DNA of 64,000 nucleotides from Bernardetiaceae bacterium (GTDB lineage Bacteria > Bacteroidota > Bacteroidia > Cytophagales > Thermoflexibacteraceae). This document shows, in pieces, positions 1-7,879 of the stretch. Each line of letters starts with the position of its first letter. The first letter of the stretch is position 1. The stretch is from assembly GCA_025057115.1 (NCBI GenBank), contig JANWWZ010000004.1, positions 142,910-206,909 of the forward strand, in the 5' to 3' direction. The position numbers and the translations under genes are program-made. The notes under the pieces were generated by a model. That model was not told the origin of the DNA, did no database searches, and saw only the letters and a list, made by a program, of their open reading frames with translations.

Positions 1-556
1 GGCAATTTTTATGCAACCTTATTTGCCCAAAACTGCTGAAAAGATTTTTAACATGCTTAACTTTTCTCAACAGTTTCATTTATGGGACCAACCGCCTTTG
101 CTTGTGGGTGGGCATCTACTCAAAGAGCCGCAGTTGCTCTTTGGCAAGATAGAAGACAGAGAAATACAATATCAAATTGGAAAATTAGAGCGAAGTAAAC
201 TCATGCAGCAGCCCCCTCCACCACAAAAAGAGGAGATTGCCTATGAAGATTTCCAAAAACTCGACTTACGCATAGCCACTGTAGTGGCGTGTCAGAAAGT
301 GCCTCAAGCCAAAAAATTGCTTCAATTGACTTTGGACACGGGTTTAGACCAACGCACTGTAGTCAGTGGCATTGCTGAGTATTATCAGCCAGAGGAACTC
401 ATCGGTAAGCAAGTACTTTTAGTGGCTAACTTAGCTCCTCGCCACATGCGCGGCATTTTGAGCCAAGGAATGATACTCACCGCCCAAGACCGCGACGGAA
501 GATTTGTATTAGTGAGCCCTCAAAACACGGTAGTAAATGGTTCGCAAGTGAGTTGA
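1..556 (+). CDS. metG: Methionyl-tRNA synthetase, C-terminal part (5' end outside window)
   Basis: This is the 3' portion of methionyl-tRNA synthetase, which charges tRNA-Met in the cytoplasm. The reading frame is open from the window edge, so the gene starts outside. The first visible residues (PYLPKTAEKI) are from the helical anticodon-binding domain. After a proline-rich linker (QQPPPPQKEE) comes a C-terminal EMAP-II/Trbp111-type tRNA-binding OB fold beginning at YEDFQKLDLRIATV, with the family motifs VVSGIAEYY and ANLAPRHMRGILSQGM. This C-terminal dimerising module is usual in Bacteroidota MetG. No defect is visible in the part present. The tRNA-binding domain alone could be free-standing, but the anticodon-domain residues ahead of it argue for full MetG. 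Confidence 0.93.
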   Translation, partial: AIFMQPYLPKTAEKIFNMLNFSQQFHLWDQPPLLVGGHLLKEPQLLFGKIEDREIQYQIGKLERSKLMQQPPPPQKEEIAYEDFQKLDLRIATVVACQKVPQAKKLLQLTLDTGLDQRTVVSGIAEYYQPEELIGKQVLLVANLAPRHMRGILSQGMILTAQDRDGRFVLVSPQNTVVNGSQVS

Positions 557-737
557 TGTGCAGGATGTGCAAAACGCTGGTAAAAAGTCAGGGGAAATGA
601 AATGGAAAGGTTGGCAAGGCAAATTTTATTGCGTTGATAGCCAAACATTTACTTGTTTTTTTAACTTTTTTAAGAAATGTGGGTTACCTTTTGGCTGTTT
701 TAGGTATTAATTGCGGAAATTAAAACGACTTGCTACT

Positions 738-929
738 ATGAAAACCCTGAAACTATTCATTCTTGCTAGTGTGGTTGGCATGATGGCTGCCTGCGGTGGT
801 CCCAAAACTGAAGAAACTCAACAACAAACTACCCCTGCAGCTACCGAAGCTCCAGCTGCTCCTGCTCCTGCTCCGCAAGATACAACAGCTGTTAAGCAAG
901 ATAGCGCAGCCGCTCCTGCGAAGCACTAA
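738..929 (+). CDS. Small alanine/proline-rich lipoprotein
   Basis: A 63-residue protein with a lipoprotein signal peptide (MKTLKLFILASVVGMMAAC; Cys19 is the predicted lipidated residue). The rest is low-complexity: Thr/Gln/Glu then Ala-Pro repeats (APAAPAPAPQ), ending AAAPAKH. The ATG at 738 is preferred over an in-frame TTG at 711 because it puts the basic n-region directly before the hydrophobic core. The composition suggests an extended, disordered envelope tether or spacer. No enzymatic domain can be seen. It appears to be monocistronic, closed by the strong terminator just downstream. Similar tiny Ala/Pro lipoproteins are common in Bacteroidota and their function is unknown. Confidence 0.7.
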   Translation: MKTLKLFILASVVGMMAACGGPKTEETQQQTTPAATEAPAAPAPAPQDTTAVKQDSAAAPAKH

Positions 930-961
930 TTCAAAGCGTAAACCTATTAAAACGGCTCCTT

Positions 962-995
962 CCCGTACTGCAGCAATGCAGGCGGGCTTTTTATT
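962..995 (+). terminator. Rho-independent terminator after the small lipoprotein gene
   Basis: A GC-rich stem (CCCGTACTGCA pairing with TGCAGGCGGG, one bulged A) closes on a GCAA tetraloop and is followed by CTTTTTATTTA. It lies 33 bp beyond the stop codon at 929. Confidence 0.8.
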
Positions 996-1286
996 TATGT
1001 CCTTTACTCCTCGAGCTGTTTTTCCTCTTCGGTGGGCTGGCTCAAATGAAATCATGCAATTTTGCTAACCTGCTACTTTGGAAGCATTAATCAAAACTGA
1101 AATTGAGCCAACAAGAAGGTTTTAACTCTTTACTTTTCAATTGGCTAAGTTATGCACCTTGCTTTAAACCTCAAGCAAATGGCAGCTCTGCTGAGAAAAA
1201 TTTGAAAGCACGAGGTCTTTTGGAGGTTTCTTTAGCACGTGCCATTGAAGCAAGAGGCAAGAAATGGTAATGTTATTCTTGGCACT
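996..1286. other. Intergenic stretch without a recognisable gene
   Basis: Together with the terminator this makes 357 bp between genes. Open frames here overlap on both strands and lack coding character. An imperfect inverted repeat (AATTGAGCCAA at about 1101 and TTGGCTAAGTT at about 1141) is present but has no T-run. I see nothing else. Confidence 0.5.
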
Positions 1287-2276
1287 ATGGAAGTTATTCG
1301 CTGGGGCATTGCAGGACTAGGAAAAATTGCTAGCCGCTTTGCTGAAGATCTACAATTGCTGCCAGGAAATGTATTGATGGCAGTAGCTTCGCGCAGCGCA
1401 GAAAATGCTCGACAGTTTGCTGCAAAATACCGCGCCACTTACTGGTTTAATACTTTTGAAGCCCTCCTTACTTGCCAAGAAGTAGATGCTGTCTATGTAG
1501 CTGCTCCTCACTCTGATCATTTTCCCATTACTATGCTAGCCCTGCAACACGGCAAGCACGTCCTTTGTGAAAAACCCATGGGCATCAATAGCATGCAAGT
1601 AGCTGCAATGCAGCAATTAGCCCTTCAAAAAGGCTTGTTTTTAATGGAAGCCCTGTGGACGCGTTACATGCCTTCTTTTCAAAAAGTGCTGGAGTGGTTA
1701 CCCTTGATTGAACCCATAGGAGAAATCACTGCAGATTTTGGTTTTGCTGCTCAGGTAGATGAAGGACATCGCTTGCTAAACAAAGCCAAAGGAGGCGGTG
1801 CGCTGCTGGATGTTGGCATTTATCCAGTATTTCTGGCGCTGCAGTTGTTACACGTTCCCGAACACATTTTCGCTGAGGCTACTTTTACCGCTACAGGTGT
1901 AGATGCCTCTTGCCGAATTCGCTTTGAATATCCTCAAAAAGCTGCTTTTGCTTCTCTTTCTTGCAGCATTGTAGAACACACCCCTTCTCAAGCCTTAATT
2001 AAAGGTCAGCGAGGAACTATTCACCTGGCAAAGCCATGGCATGGCTGGGGAAGCGTTACCCTGCATTTAAATGACAGAGAGCCTATTGTATTTGTACCCG
2101 AAAAGCAAGGCAACGGGCTGTGGCTGGAAACGAAAGCCGCTTCTTTAGCCATCCGCACTGGCAAAATAGAAGAACCCCTTATGCCTCACTGGTTTACACT
2201 CCAACTTGCTCAAACGTTAGATGCCATCCGCCAGTTAATAGGTCTAAAGTATGAGCAAGATAGGATTTCTTTTTAA
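1287..2276 (+). CDS. Gfo/Idh/MocA-family NAD(P)-dependent oxidoreductase
   Basis: A 329-residue Gfo/Idh/MocA oxidoreductase. The N-terminal Rossmann fold shows the dinucleotide motif WGIAGLGKIASRF (residues 6-18). The family's catalytic EKP triad lies at 95-97 (HVLCEKPMG), and the C-terminal substrate domain has GGGALLDVGIYP (169-180). The closest named subgroup by pattern is the dimeric dihydrodiol/xylose dehydrogenase-like set, but the substrate cannot be read from the sequence. The ATG at 1287 is chosen because the Rossmann strand starts four residues in; an in-frame GTG at 1239 would add 16 residues with no family counterpart. It stands alone between a plus-strand lipoprotein gene and a convergent hydrolase. 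Confidence 0.85.
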   Translation: MEVIRWGIAGLGKIASRFAEDLQLLPGNVLMAVASRSAENARQFAAKYRATYWFNTFEALLTCQEVDAVYVAAPHSDHFPITMLALQHGKHVLCEKPMGINSMQVAAMQQLALQKGLFLMEALWTRYMPSFQKVLEWLPLIEPIGEITADFGFAAQVDEGHRLLNKAKGGGALLDVGIYPVFLALQLLHVPEHIFAEATFTATGVDASCRIRFEYPQKAAFASLSCSIVEHTPSQALIKGQRGTIHLAKPWHGWGSVTLHLNDREPIVFVPEKQGNGLWLETKAASLAIRTGKIEEPLMPHWFTLQLAQTLDAIRQLIGLKYEQDRISF

Positions 2277-2439
2277 TGTCTGGCTTGTGTGCTTAGCGCA
2301 AATGGTGAGAGGAGAGAATTAAAATAAAGGCTCTGAACGCATCAACTTACCGCAGGTCAGTGATTGCGAAAGTTTCAGGGTTGAAAAACAGGCAAGTAAA
2401 GACAAAAAGCAAGCCTGCCTACTTGAATGCAATAATGCC

Positions 2440-3459
2440 TTAGGGTTTCATTTTTACTCCTGCTTCTACATCTTTGATAAAGGAAATCAAGCCAGGAAAG
2501 TAGTGTTCTTGGTCGTCCCACATGGCGCAGTGGCTTCCATTAGGGCAAATAAGCGCTCTTCCTTCAGGGAGCATATCAGCCATTTTTTGCATGAAGGCAG
2601 GGTCCATAGTGTCATGCGTAGCCCCAATGACTAAGGTAGGCACTCGGATAGAAGGCAAGTCAGCAGTGCGTTCCCAGCGAGCAAGCCGTCCAGCAATGCC
2701 AAACTCACTAGGTCCTTGCATGATGCGGTAAATATCTCCATTGATTAGTTCTAAGGCGCGTTGGAGAGAAAAAGGCCATTCTTCCAGCCTGCAAACGTGT
2801 TTTTTATAAAAATGCGGAATAAGTAGCTCCATGTAGCGCGGATTTGCAAAATCGCCTTTGGCTTCTATGGCTCTAATTTCTGCAAGAACCGCTGGAGGCA
2901 TCTGAGGGGCTAACACTTGTTGGGCGTAGCGGTCGTATTGGATACAGCTGCTCATCATATTGCTGATAATCAATCCCTTAATGTGCTCTTGATACTTAAG
3001 AGCATACTCCATTGCCAAAATACCGCCCCAGCTGTGCCCCAGCAGGTAAAAGTTGTCTTTATTGAGTCCTAATGCTTGGCGCACTTGTTCAACTTCTTCT
3101 ACAAAGCGCTCTATAGTCCACAAGCTTGAATCTGTAGGTTTGTCTGAAAGATAGGAGCCTAACTGGTCGTAGTAATAAAATTCAATTTCGTGTTCTGGCA
3201 AAAAGCTCTCAAAAGGTTCAAAAAAGAGATGGCTGCCTCCAGGTCCTCCATGAAGAAGCAGTAATTTGACTTTGGGATTATTGCCAATGCGTTTGGTGTA
3301 AACATGAAACTTGCCAATGGGAGTTTGGATGGGTATTATCCGAACTCCTCCTGTACGCACCCCTGTTTCAGGACTTTTGAGGTATTCGGAAGTAGTCTTG
3401 CTTTGCTGACAAGCAATCAAAACCAACAGAAGTAATCCTAAAATGATTCGCACAAGCAT
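2440..3459 (-). CDS. Secreted alpha/beta hydrolase, proline iminopeptidase-like (S33) lipoprotein
   Basis: A 339-residue alpha/beta hydrolase with a lipoprotein signal (LLLLVLIAC, Cys17), so it is expected in the periplasm or outer membrane. The oxyanion motif HGGPGG is at 70-75 and the nucleophile elbow GHSWGG (Ser143) at 141-146, both typical of prolyl iminopeptidases (MEROPS S33). A later Asp in the GATHDTMDP segment and His in PNGSHCAMWDD complete the likely triad. S33 enzymes release N-terminal proline from peptides; a lipoprotein version could act on imported peptides or other small amides or esters. It is separated by a terminator from the upstream minus-strand gene and is probably monocistronic. 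The specific peptidase activity is inferred. Confidence 0.82.
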   Translation of the reverse strand: MLVRIILGLLLLVLIACQQSKTTSEYLKSPETGVRTGGVRIIPIQTPIGKFHVYTKRIGNNPKVKLLLLHGGPGGSHLFFEPFESFLPEHEIEFYYYDQLGSYLSDKPTDSSLWTIERFVEEVEQVRQALGLNKDNFYLLGHSWGGILAMEYALKYQEHIKGLIISNMMSSCIQYDRYAQQVLAPQMPPAVLAEIRAIEAKGDFANPRYMELLIPHFYKKHVCRLEEWPFSLQRALELINGDIYRIMQGPSEFGIAGRLARWERTADLPSIRVPTLVIGATHDTMDPAFMQKMADMLPEGRALICPNGSHCAMWDDQEHYFPGLISFIKDVEAGVKMKP

Positions 3460-3485
3460 AGCGCTGTTGATTTGAGCAGAAAAAT

Positions 3486-3517
3486 AAAAAAAACCGCATC
3501 GTTTTAGGATGCGGTTT
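3486..3517 (-). terminator. Rho-independent terminator for the secreted protein gene at 3538-4341
   Basis: Read on the minus strand, AAACCGCATC pairs perfectly with GATGCGGTTT around a 7-nt loop, followed by eight T residues. It sits 21 bp past the stop codon of the upstream gene. Confidence 0.85.
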
Positions 3518-3537
3518 GAAAAAATTATTCTTTTTGG

Positions 3538-4341
3538 CTACTGGTGCTTGGAAAGCGGCTCAATTTGGTGGTCATACACTAGACGATACTCTCCTTCTTT
3601 CAAACGACTCATGTCTAATGTATAGCCCCTGCCTTTGAGCACTATGTTAAAATACTGATCCAATAACTGGTATTCGGTTTCTTGGCTAAATTCAATTTTA
3701 CCTGATGGATGTTGCGTTTTTGTGATTTTTATTGCATGTGGCAGGAATTCTAACTGATTGGAATACTGAGATTCACCCGTAAGGCTGTTGTAGTACTTAA
3801 TCCGATACAAGCAATTATTTCCCATATGAGTAACAGGCACGGAATAATAATGATTGCCTGCTGTACCATCGCATTGTTTAGTGGCAATAGTATGCCATGT
3901 ATTATTCCGATATACTTCGACAAAATATTTGCTATCTTTTTGCTCGCCTCTTCCTACCCATTCTATGGTATGAGCTGTAACTTCACTAAATCTAAATTGA
4001 AAATTTTCTCTTTCCGCCACTGCAGAGGGGTTGATTACCTTAGGCTGGCAATCTTCGTTGTGAATAATGCGAAGTTCTACTTTTTCCCTGAGTTTTAAGT
4101 GAGAAAGGTCTATTTCTATAGCTGAAGACTTAGGCGCTGGCAATGGTTGATCGTTGAGGTAAATGCCACTAATACAAGTACTAGCCCCCTTCACAGGATT
4201 GTGAATGTACAAATTTTTGCCGTTGTAAACTCCTGTAAGCACAATTTCACCCCCTATGCAGTAAGTAGGCAAAGAAATACCTACCATCATCAAGGCACTC
4301 AATCTCTTAGCAAATCCAACAAGTAATCTTTTTACTTTCAT
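3538..4341 (-). CDS. Secreted protein with Ig/FN3-like segment, unknown function
   Basis: A 267-residue exported protein not assigned to a named family. The ATG at 4341 is chosen because it is preceded by AGGAG at good spacing (rare in Bacteroidota) and starts a signal peptide (MKVKRLLVGFAKRLSALMMV onward). The mature part begins with short beta-rich segments (GEIVLTGVYNGKNLYIHNP), then a fibronectin-III-like region (IEWVGRGEQKDSKYFVEVYR ... YRIKYYNS). A C-terminal stretch near residues 225-260 could be a short sorting-like tail, but it lacks a classical type IX consensus. It has its own candidate promoter and a strong terminator, so it is probably monocistronic. Surface or periplasmic location is inferred from the signal peptide. 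Confidence 0.6.
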   Translation of the reverse strand: MKVKRLLVGFAKRLSALMMVGISLPTYCIGGEIVLTGVYNGKNLYIHNPVKGASTCISGIYLNDQPLPAPKSSAIEIDLSHLKLREKVELRIIHNEDCQPKVINPSAVAERENFQFRFSEVTAHTIEWVGRGEQKDSKYFVEVYRNNTWHTIATKQCDGTAGNHYYSVPVTHMGNNCLYRIKYYNSLTGESQYSNQLEFLPHAIKITKTQHPSGKIEFSQETEYQLLDQYFNIVLKGRGYTLDMSRLKEGEYRLVYDHQIEPLSKHQ

Positions 4342-4401
4342 AGACCGCTCCTGTTTGGCGTACTTTGCAATATAAAGAGACAAAAAAGTGAGTTTTATCA
4401 T

Positions 4402-4432
4402 CAAATACTTCTAAAAAAAATCGTGCCACAAA
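4402..4432 (-). promoter_or_regulatory. Candidate Bacteroidota promoter for the gene at 3538-4341
   Basis: On the minus strand TTTG (4429-4432) precedes TATTTG (4402-4407) by 21 nt. This is close to the TTTG / TAnnTTTG pattern of the Bacteroidota primary sigma factor and lies about 60 bp ahead of the ATG. The -7 element is imperfect. Confidence 0.3.
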
Positions 4433-4478
4433 CTTACTAGCTAAAAGAATATTTTGCTTGTTTTTTAAACGTTTTTTG

Positions 4479-4497
4479 TTTGCAAATTACATGCAAA
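4479..4497. repeat. Short perfect dyad in the divergent intergenic region
   Basis: TTTGCA and TGCAAA flank a 7-nt AT-rich spacer between the divergent genes at 4341 and 4634. The symmetry and position would suit an operator, but no matching regulator gene is adjacent. Confidence 0.3.
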
Positions 4498-4633
4498 TAA
4501 TCCGGCACCTTTTGCCGTGCTTGCATTTGAAACACCAGTCAAAAGAGCTAACCAACCCCAAGCATTTAACAACTTTGCAACTGAATTATCCTTATAAGCT
4601 AATTAATTTGCAGCTTAATAAATCCTTTCGCTG

Positions 4634-6031
4634 ATGCAGTACATAGACTTAATTAAACAGACTTTCCACTTTCCCACTGAAAACTTTCGCGTGGAAAATA
4701 ACCAGCTCTACTTTAACGACGTACCTTTAATGGACTTGATTAAGCAGTATGGAACACCGTTGAAAATCAACTACTTGCCAAAGATAGGACAGCAAATAGA
4801 ACGCGCAAGAAACTACTTTAAGACAGCCATGGAAAAATGCGGCTATCAAGGCAGCTACACTTATTGCTATTGCACCAAATCTTCCCACTTTAAGTTTGTG
4901 TTAGAGCAAACGCTCAAGCATGGAGCCCATATAGAAACTTCCTCCGCCTACGATATCGAACTGATCAAGAAACTCTATCAAGACCGCCTAATAGACAAAA
5001 ATATCTTGGTTATTTGCAACGGCTTTAAACGAAAATCTTACACCGATGGCATCAAAGAACTCATTCGGGCGGGTTTTAGCAACGTAATTCCTGTTTTGGA
5101 CAATATTGAAGAAATTCATGCGTATGATGACCTAGAAATGCCTTTTCCAATAGGCATTCGCGTAGCCTCTGATGAAAAGCCCAATTTTGCCTTCTATACT
5201 TCGCGACTGGGTATTCGCTATAATGATGTAGTAGACTTTTACAAAGAAAAAATTGCCACTCACCCCAAAGCCCAGCTCAAGCTCCTGCATTTTTTTATCA
5301 ACTCTGGCATTCGGGATGCTGCTTATTACTGGGCAGAACTCAATCGATTCATATATAAGTATTGCGACCTAAAAAAAATTTGCCCCAATTTAAATGATAT
5401 CGACATTGGAGGAGGATTACCTATTCAAACTTCTCTCCACCATGATTTCCCTTACCAAGAAATCATTACCGAAATTGTTCGCACTATTAAATACGTGTGC
5501 GATAAAAATTTTGTCTCAACGCCCAATATTATCACCGAATTTGGCAATTTTACTGTCGGTGAAAGCGGTGCCATCCTGTTTTCTGTTCTAGGACAAAAAC
5601 TCCAGAACGAGCGCGAGCGCTGGTACATGATTGATGGCTCTTTTATCACGCACCTTCCCGATACCTGGGGCACGGGGCAACGTTTCATTATGCTGCCCAT
5701 TAACAATTGGGACCACGAATATCAGCAAGTCAATTTAGGCGGGATGACCTGCGACAGTGATGACTACTACAACTCTGACACGGTAACCATCAACATCTAC
5801 TTGCCCAAAATTGAAGATGAGCACGGCAACCCTACTAAGCAGTACATTGGATTTTTCCATACAGGAGCTTATCAAGACACTATTGGAGGATATGGAGGAT
5901 TGCAACACTGCCTTATCCCTTGCGCCAGACATGTGCTAATTGACCGCGATGAAAATGGCAACCTAGTTACTCGCCTTTTCCGAGAAGAACAAAGCAGCGA
6001 ATCCATGCTTTCTATTTTGGGTTATAACTGA
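4634..6031 (+). CDS. speA: Arginine decarboxylase, alanine-racemase-fold (type III PLP) enzyme
   Basis: A 465-residue PLP enzyme of the ornithine/arginine/diaminopimelate decarboxylase fold. The PLP-binding lysine is predicted at Lys82 in YCYCTKSSHF. The phosphate-binding Gly-rich loop is DIGGGLPI (257-264), and the catalytic Cys motif near the C-terminus is TCDSDD (372-377). Length and sequence style match the Bacteroidota arginine decarboxylase group, which makes agmatine for polyamine synthesis. No agmatinase or agmatine deiminase lies next to it. aroB follows after 8 bp on the same strand, so the two are probably cotranscribed. A diaminopimelate or carboxynorspermidine decarboxylase role is possible but fits the length less well. 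Confidence 0.78.
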   Translation: MQYIDLIKQTFHFPTENFRVENNQLYFNDVPLMDLIKQYGTPLKINYLPKIGQQIERARNYFKTAMEKCGYQGSYTYCYCTKSSHFKFVLEQTLKHGAHIETSSAYDIELIKKLYQDRLIDKNILVICNGFKRKSYTDGIKELIRAGFSNVIPVLDNIEEIHAYDDLEMPFPIGIRVASDEKPNFAFYTSRLGIRYNDVVDFYKEKIATHPKAQLKLLHFFINSGIRDAAYYWAELNRFIYKYCDLKKICPNLNDIDIGGGLPIQTSLHHDFPYQEIITEIVRTIKYVCDKNFVSTPNIITEFGNFTVGESGAILFSVLGQKLQNERERWYMIDGSFITHLPDTWGTGQRFIMLPINNWDHEYQQVNLGGMTCDSDDYYNSDTVTINIYLPKIEDEHGNPTKQYIGFFHTGAYQDTIGGYGGLQHCLIPCARHVLIDRDENGNLVTRLFREEQSSESMLSILGYN

Positions 6032-6039
6032 AAATAATA

Positions 6040-7140
6040 ATGCAACTCCCTGATTACGTGCGCATTGGTCAGGTCCAGAAAGGACTAGCCGAGCTGTTGC
6101 AGCACTCATTTTCTGCCATTGCTGTTCTTGTAGATGAAAATACTTACCAGTATTGTTATCCCATTGTGGCGCCGATACTTCCGCAAGGGCATCAAATCAT
6201 TGCCATTCCCTCAGGAGAGCAACACAAAAACTTGCAAACCTGCCAACAAATATGGCAAGCCCTTACTAACATGCAAGCCGACCGAAATGCCCTGCTGATT
6301 AACTTGGGCGGCGGCGTGATTAGCGATATGGGAGGCTTTTGCGCAGCTACCTATAAGCGAGGCATACGCTTTGTGCAAATTCCCACTACCTTGCTAGCCC
6401 AAGTAGATGCCAGCATAGGCGGAAAACTAGGCATTGATTTTCAGGGATTTAAAAATCACATTGGCGTTTTTCAGCTTCCTTTTTGCGTACTGATAGACAC
6501 CAGTTTTCTTGCTACGTTACCATGGCGCCAACTGCGCTCCGGCTTTGCCGAACTGCTCAAACATAGCCTCATTGCCGACTGGCAAGCGTGGCACGAACTG
6601 ACTCGGGCTCATCACCTGCAAGACGTGGACTGGCAAAAAGTCGTACACCACTCTATTGCCATTAAGGAGCGCATCGTATCCCAAGATCCCCATGAAAAAG
6701 GATTGCGCAAAATTCTCAATTTTGGTCATACGCTGGGGCATGCTATTGAAACTTACTTTCTCGAAAATCGCCCTGCTGAACAAGGATTGTTGCACGGGGA
6801 AGCCATCGCAGCAGGCATGATAGCCGAGGCATGGCTAGCAGTGCGCAAAACAGGACTTCCTCAGCAAGAATTTGAAGAAATCAAATGGCATTTACTCCAG
6901 CTTTATGGCAAGATAGCTATTAGCCAGCACGAAATTGCCTCTATCGCTCAACTTGCTTTGCAAGACAAAAAAAATCAAAACGGCATCATCCAACTGAGTT
7001 TGATCGAAGCTATCGGCGCTTGCAAGTATAACGTACCAGCAACGGTGAAAGAACTAAAAGAAGCCTTGCTAGCCTATTGTCAAATGCCTGCAGAAATTCA
7101 TGACAACAATGGTACTTCCATTGACCAAGTTGGCATGTAG
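6040..7140 (+). CDS. aroB: 3-dehydroquinate synthase
   Basis: AroB converts DAHP to 3-dehydroquinate, the second step of the shikimate pathway, using NAD and a divalent metal. The 366-residue protein shows the NAD-binding LGGGVISDMGG (89-99), the substrate motif IPTTLLAQVDASIGGK and the metal-site histidines in ILNFGHTLGHAIE and LLHGEAIAAGM. Length and motifs are canonical. It begins 8 bp after the arginine decarboxylase stop, suggesting cotranscription. The first enzyme of the pathway, DAHP synthase, is encoded at 15.0 kb in a separate unit. The last residues (about 340-366) extend past the usual core and look unstructured. Confidence 0.95.
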   Translation: MQLPDYVRIGQVQKGLAELLQHSFSAIAVLVDENTYQYCYPIVAPILPQGHQIIAIPSGEQHKNLQTCQQIWQALTNMQADRNALLINLGGGVISDMGGFCAATYKRGIRFVQIPTTLLAQVDASIGGKLGIDFQGFKNHIGVFQLPFCVLIDTSFLATLPWRQLRSGFAELLKHSLIADWQAWHELTRAHHLQDVDWQKVVHHSIAIKERIVSQDPHEKGLRKILNFGHTLGHAIETYFLENRPAEQGLLHGEAIAAGMIAEAWLAVRKTGLPQQEFEEIKWHLLQLYGKIAISQHEIASIAQLALQDKKNQNGIIQLSLIEAIGACKYNVPATVKELKEALLAYCQMPAEIHDNNGTSIDQVGM

Positions 7141-7202
7141 AGCAGATTTGTAGACGACTACCCCATGGCAGCAGAATATTTTTCTGCAAGCAACAAGGTT
7201 AG

Positions 7203-7874
7203 CTAGTCTACGGGAGGCAACATATTTACTTTTTTTACCCATGGCAAACTGCCAATGTAGTCGATGGTCAGTGAGCGTGGTGCTGAATCCATTTCTATGA
7301 AATGGCAAGCCAGGTCGTTTTTGGCTTTTCGGGAAACGGACATGTTGGCAATATTGCAGTTTTCATTTGCCAAGATGCTGGCAATGAAGGCAATAGCTCC
7401 TTTGATATCCTCTGCAAGCACAATGAGAGTATGCAAAGTAGCACTTAAGTTAGCCACAAAACCATTGACCCGCTCAATAGCAATCATGCCGCCGCCTTTG
7501 CTTACACCAATGACTTCCACCGTCTCTTGTCCATGTTGTAGCTTGAGTTGGATAGTATTAGGATGAAAAATAGAGGCGTTGGCTATACTCTTAAAACTAT
7601 ACTGGAGACCTTGTTGTTGAGCATACTGGAAGGAATCGCGAATGCGGATGTCGTCGGTGGAAAAATCCAATAAGCCAGCTATAATGGCGCGGTCGCTGCC
7701 GTGTCCTTCATAAGTGCGGGCAAAGGAATTGTAAAAGATAATTTCTGCCTTTTGTGGGATATGTCCTAAAATGCGCATGGCAGTGCGCCCAATCCGCACC
7801 ACGCCCGCCGTGTGAGAACTGGAAGGACCAATCATGATAGGTCCTATCATGTCGAAAATGCTGCGTTGGGACAT
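7203..7874 (-). CDS. sdaAB: L-serine dehydratase, beta subunit
   Basis: The beta subunit of the iron-sulfur L-serine ammonia-lyase (serine to pyruvate plus ammonia). The 223-residue protein begins with IGPIMIGPSSSHTAG, the hallmark of this domain, and ends with an ACT-type domain (LIVLAEDIKGAIAFIASILA ... ANMSVSRKAK) that commonly senses L-serine. ATG at 7874 is preferred; a TTG at 7883 would add three residues. It lies 5 bp after the acyl-CoA dehydrogenase gene on the same strand. The alpha subunit (sdaAA, with the Fe-S cysteines) is not in the window, so it must be elsewhere for the enzyme to work. Confidence 0.88.
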   Translation of the reverse strand: MSQRSIFDMIGPIMIGPSSSHTAGVVRIGRTAMRILGHIPQKAEIIFYNSFARTYEGHGSDRAIIAGLLDFSTDDIRIRDSFQYAQQQGLQYSFKSIANASIFHPNTIQLKLQHGQETVEVIGVSKGGGMIAIERVNGFVANLSATLHTLIVLAEDIKGAIAFIASILANENCNIANMSVSRKAKNDLACHFIEMDSAPRSLTIDYIGSLPWVKKVNMLPPVD

Positions 7875-7879
7875 AGAAC

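Noticed and set aside
753..1068. Overlapping frames around the small lipoprotein gene and terminator
   Set aside because: They run through the terminator stem and are low-complexity shadows of the Ala/Pro codon pattern.
1101..1151. Imperfect inverted repeat as a terminator or operator
   Set aside because: It lacks a T-run, and its arms are 30 bp apart with mismatches; it is not clearly above chance in AT-rich DNA.
3538..4341. Type IX secretion C-terminal sorting domain in this secreted protein
   Set aside because: The C-terminal stretch has some resemblance to the short type-A tail but lacks its conserved Gly/Lys/Leu pattern clearly enough.
7141..7202. GCAGAA/TTCTGC hairpin between aroB and sdaAB as terminator
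   Set aside because: The stem is only 6 bp and no T-run follows in either direction, so termination cannot be claimed.
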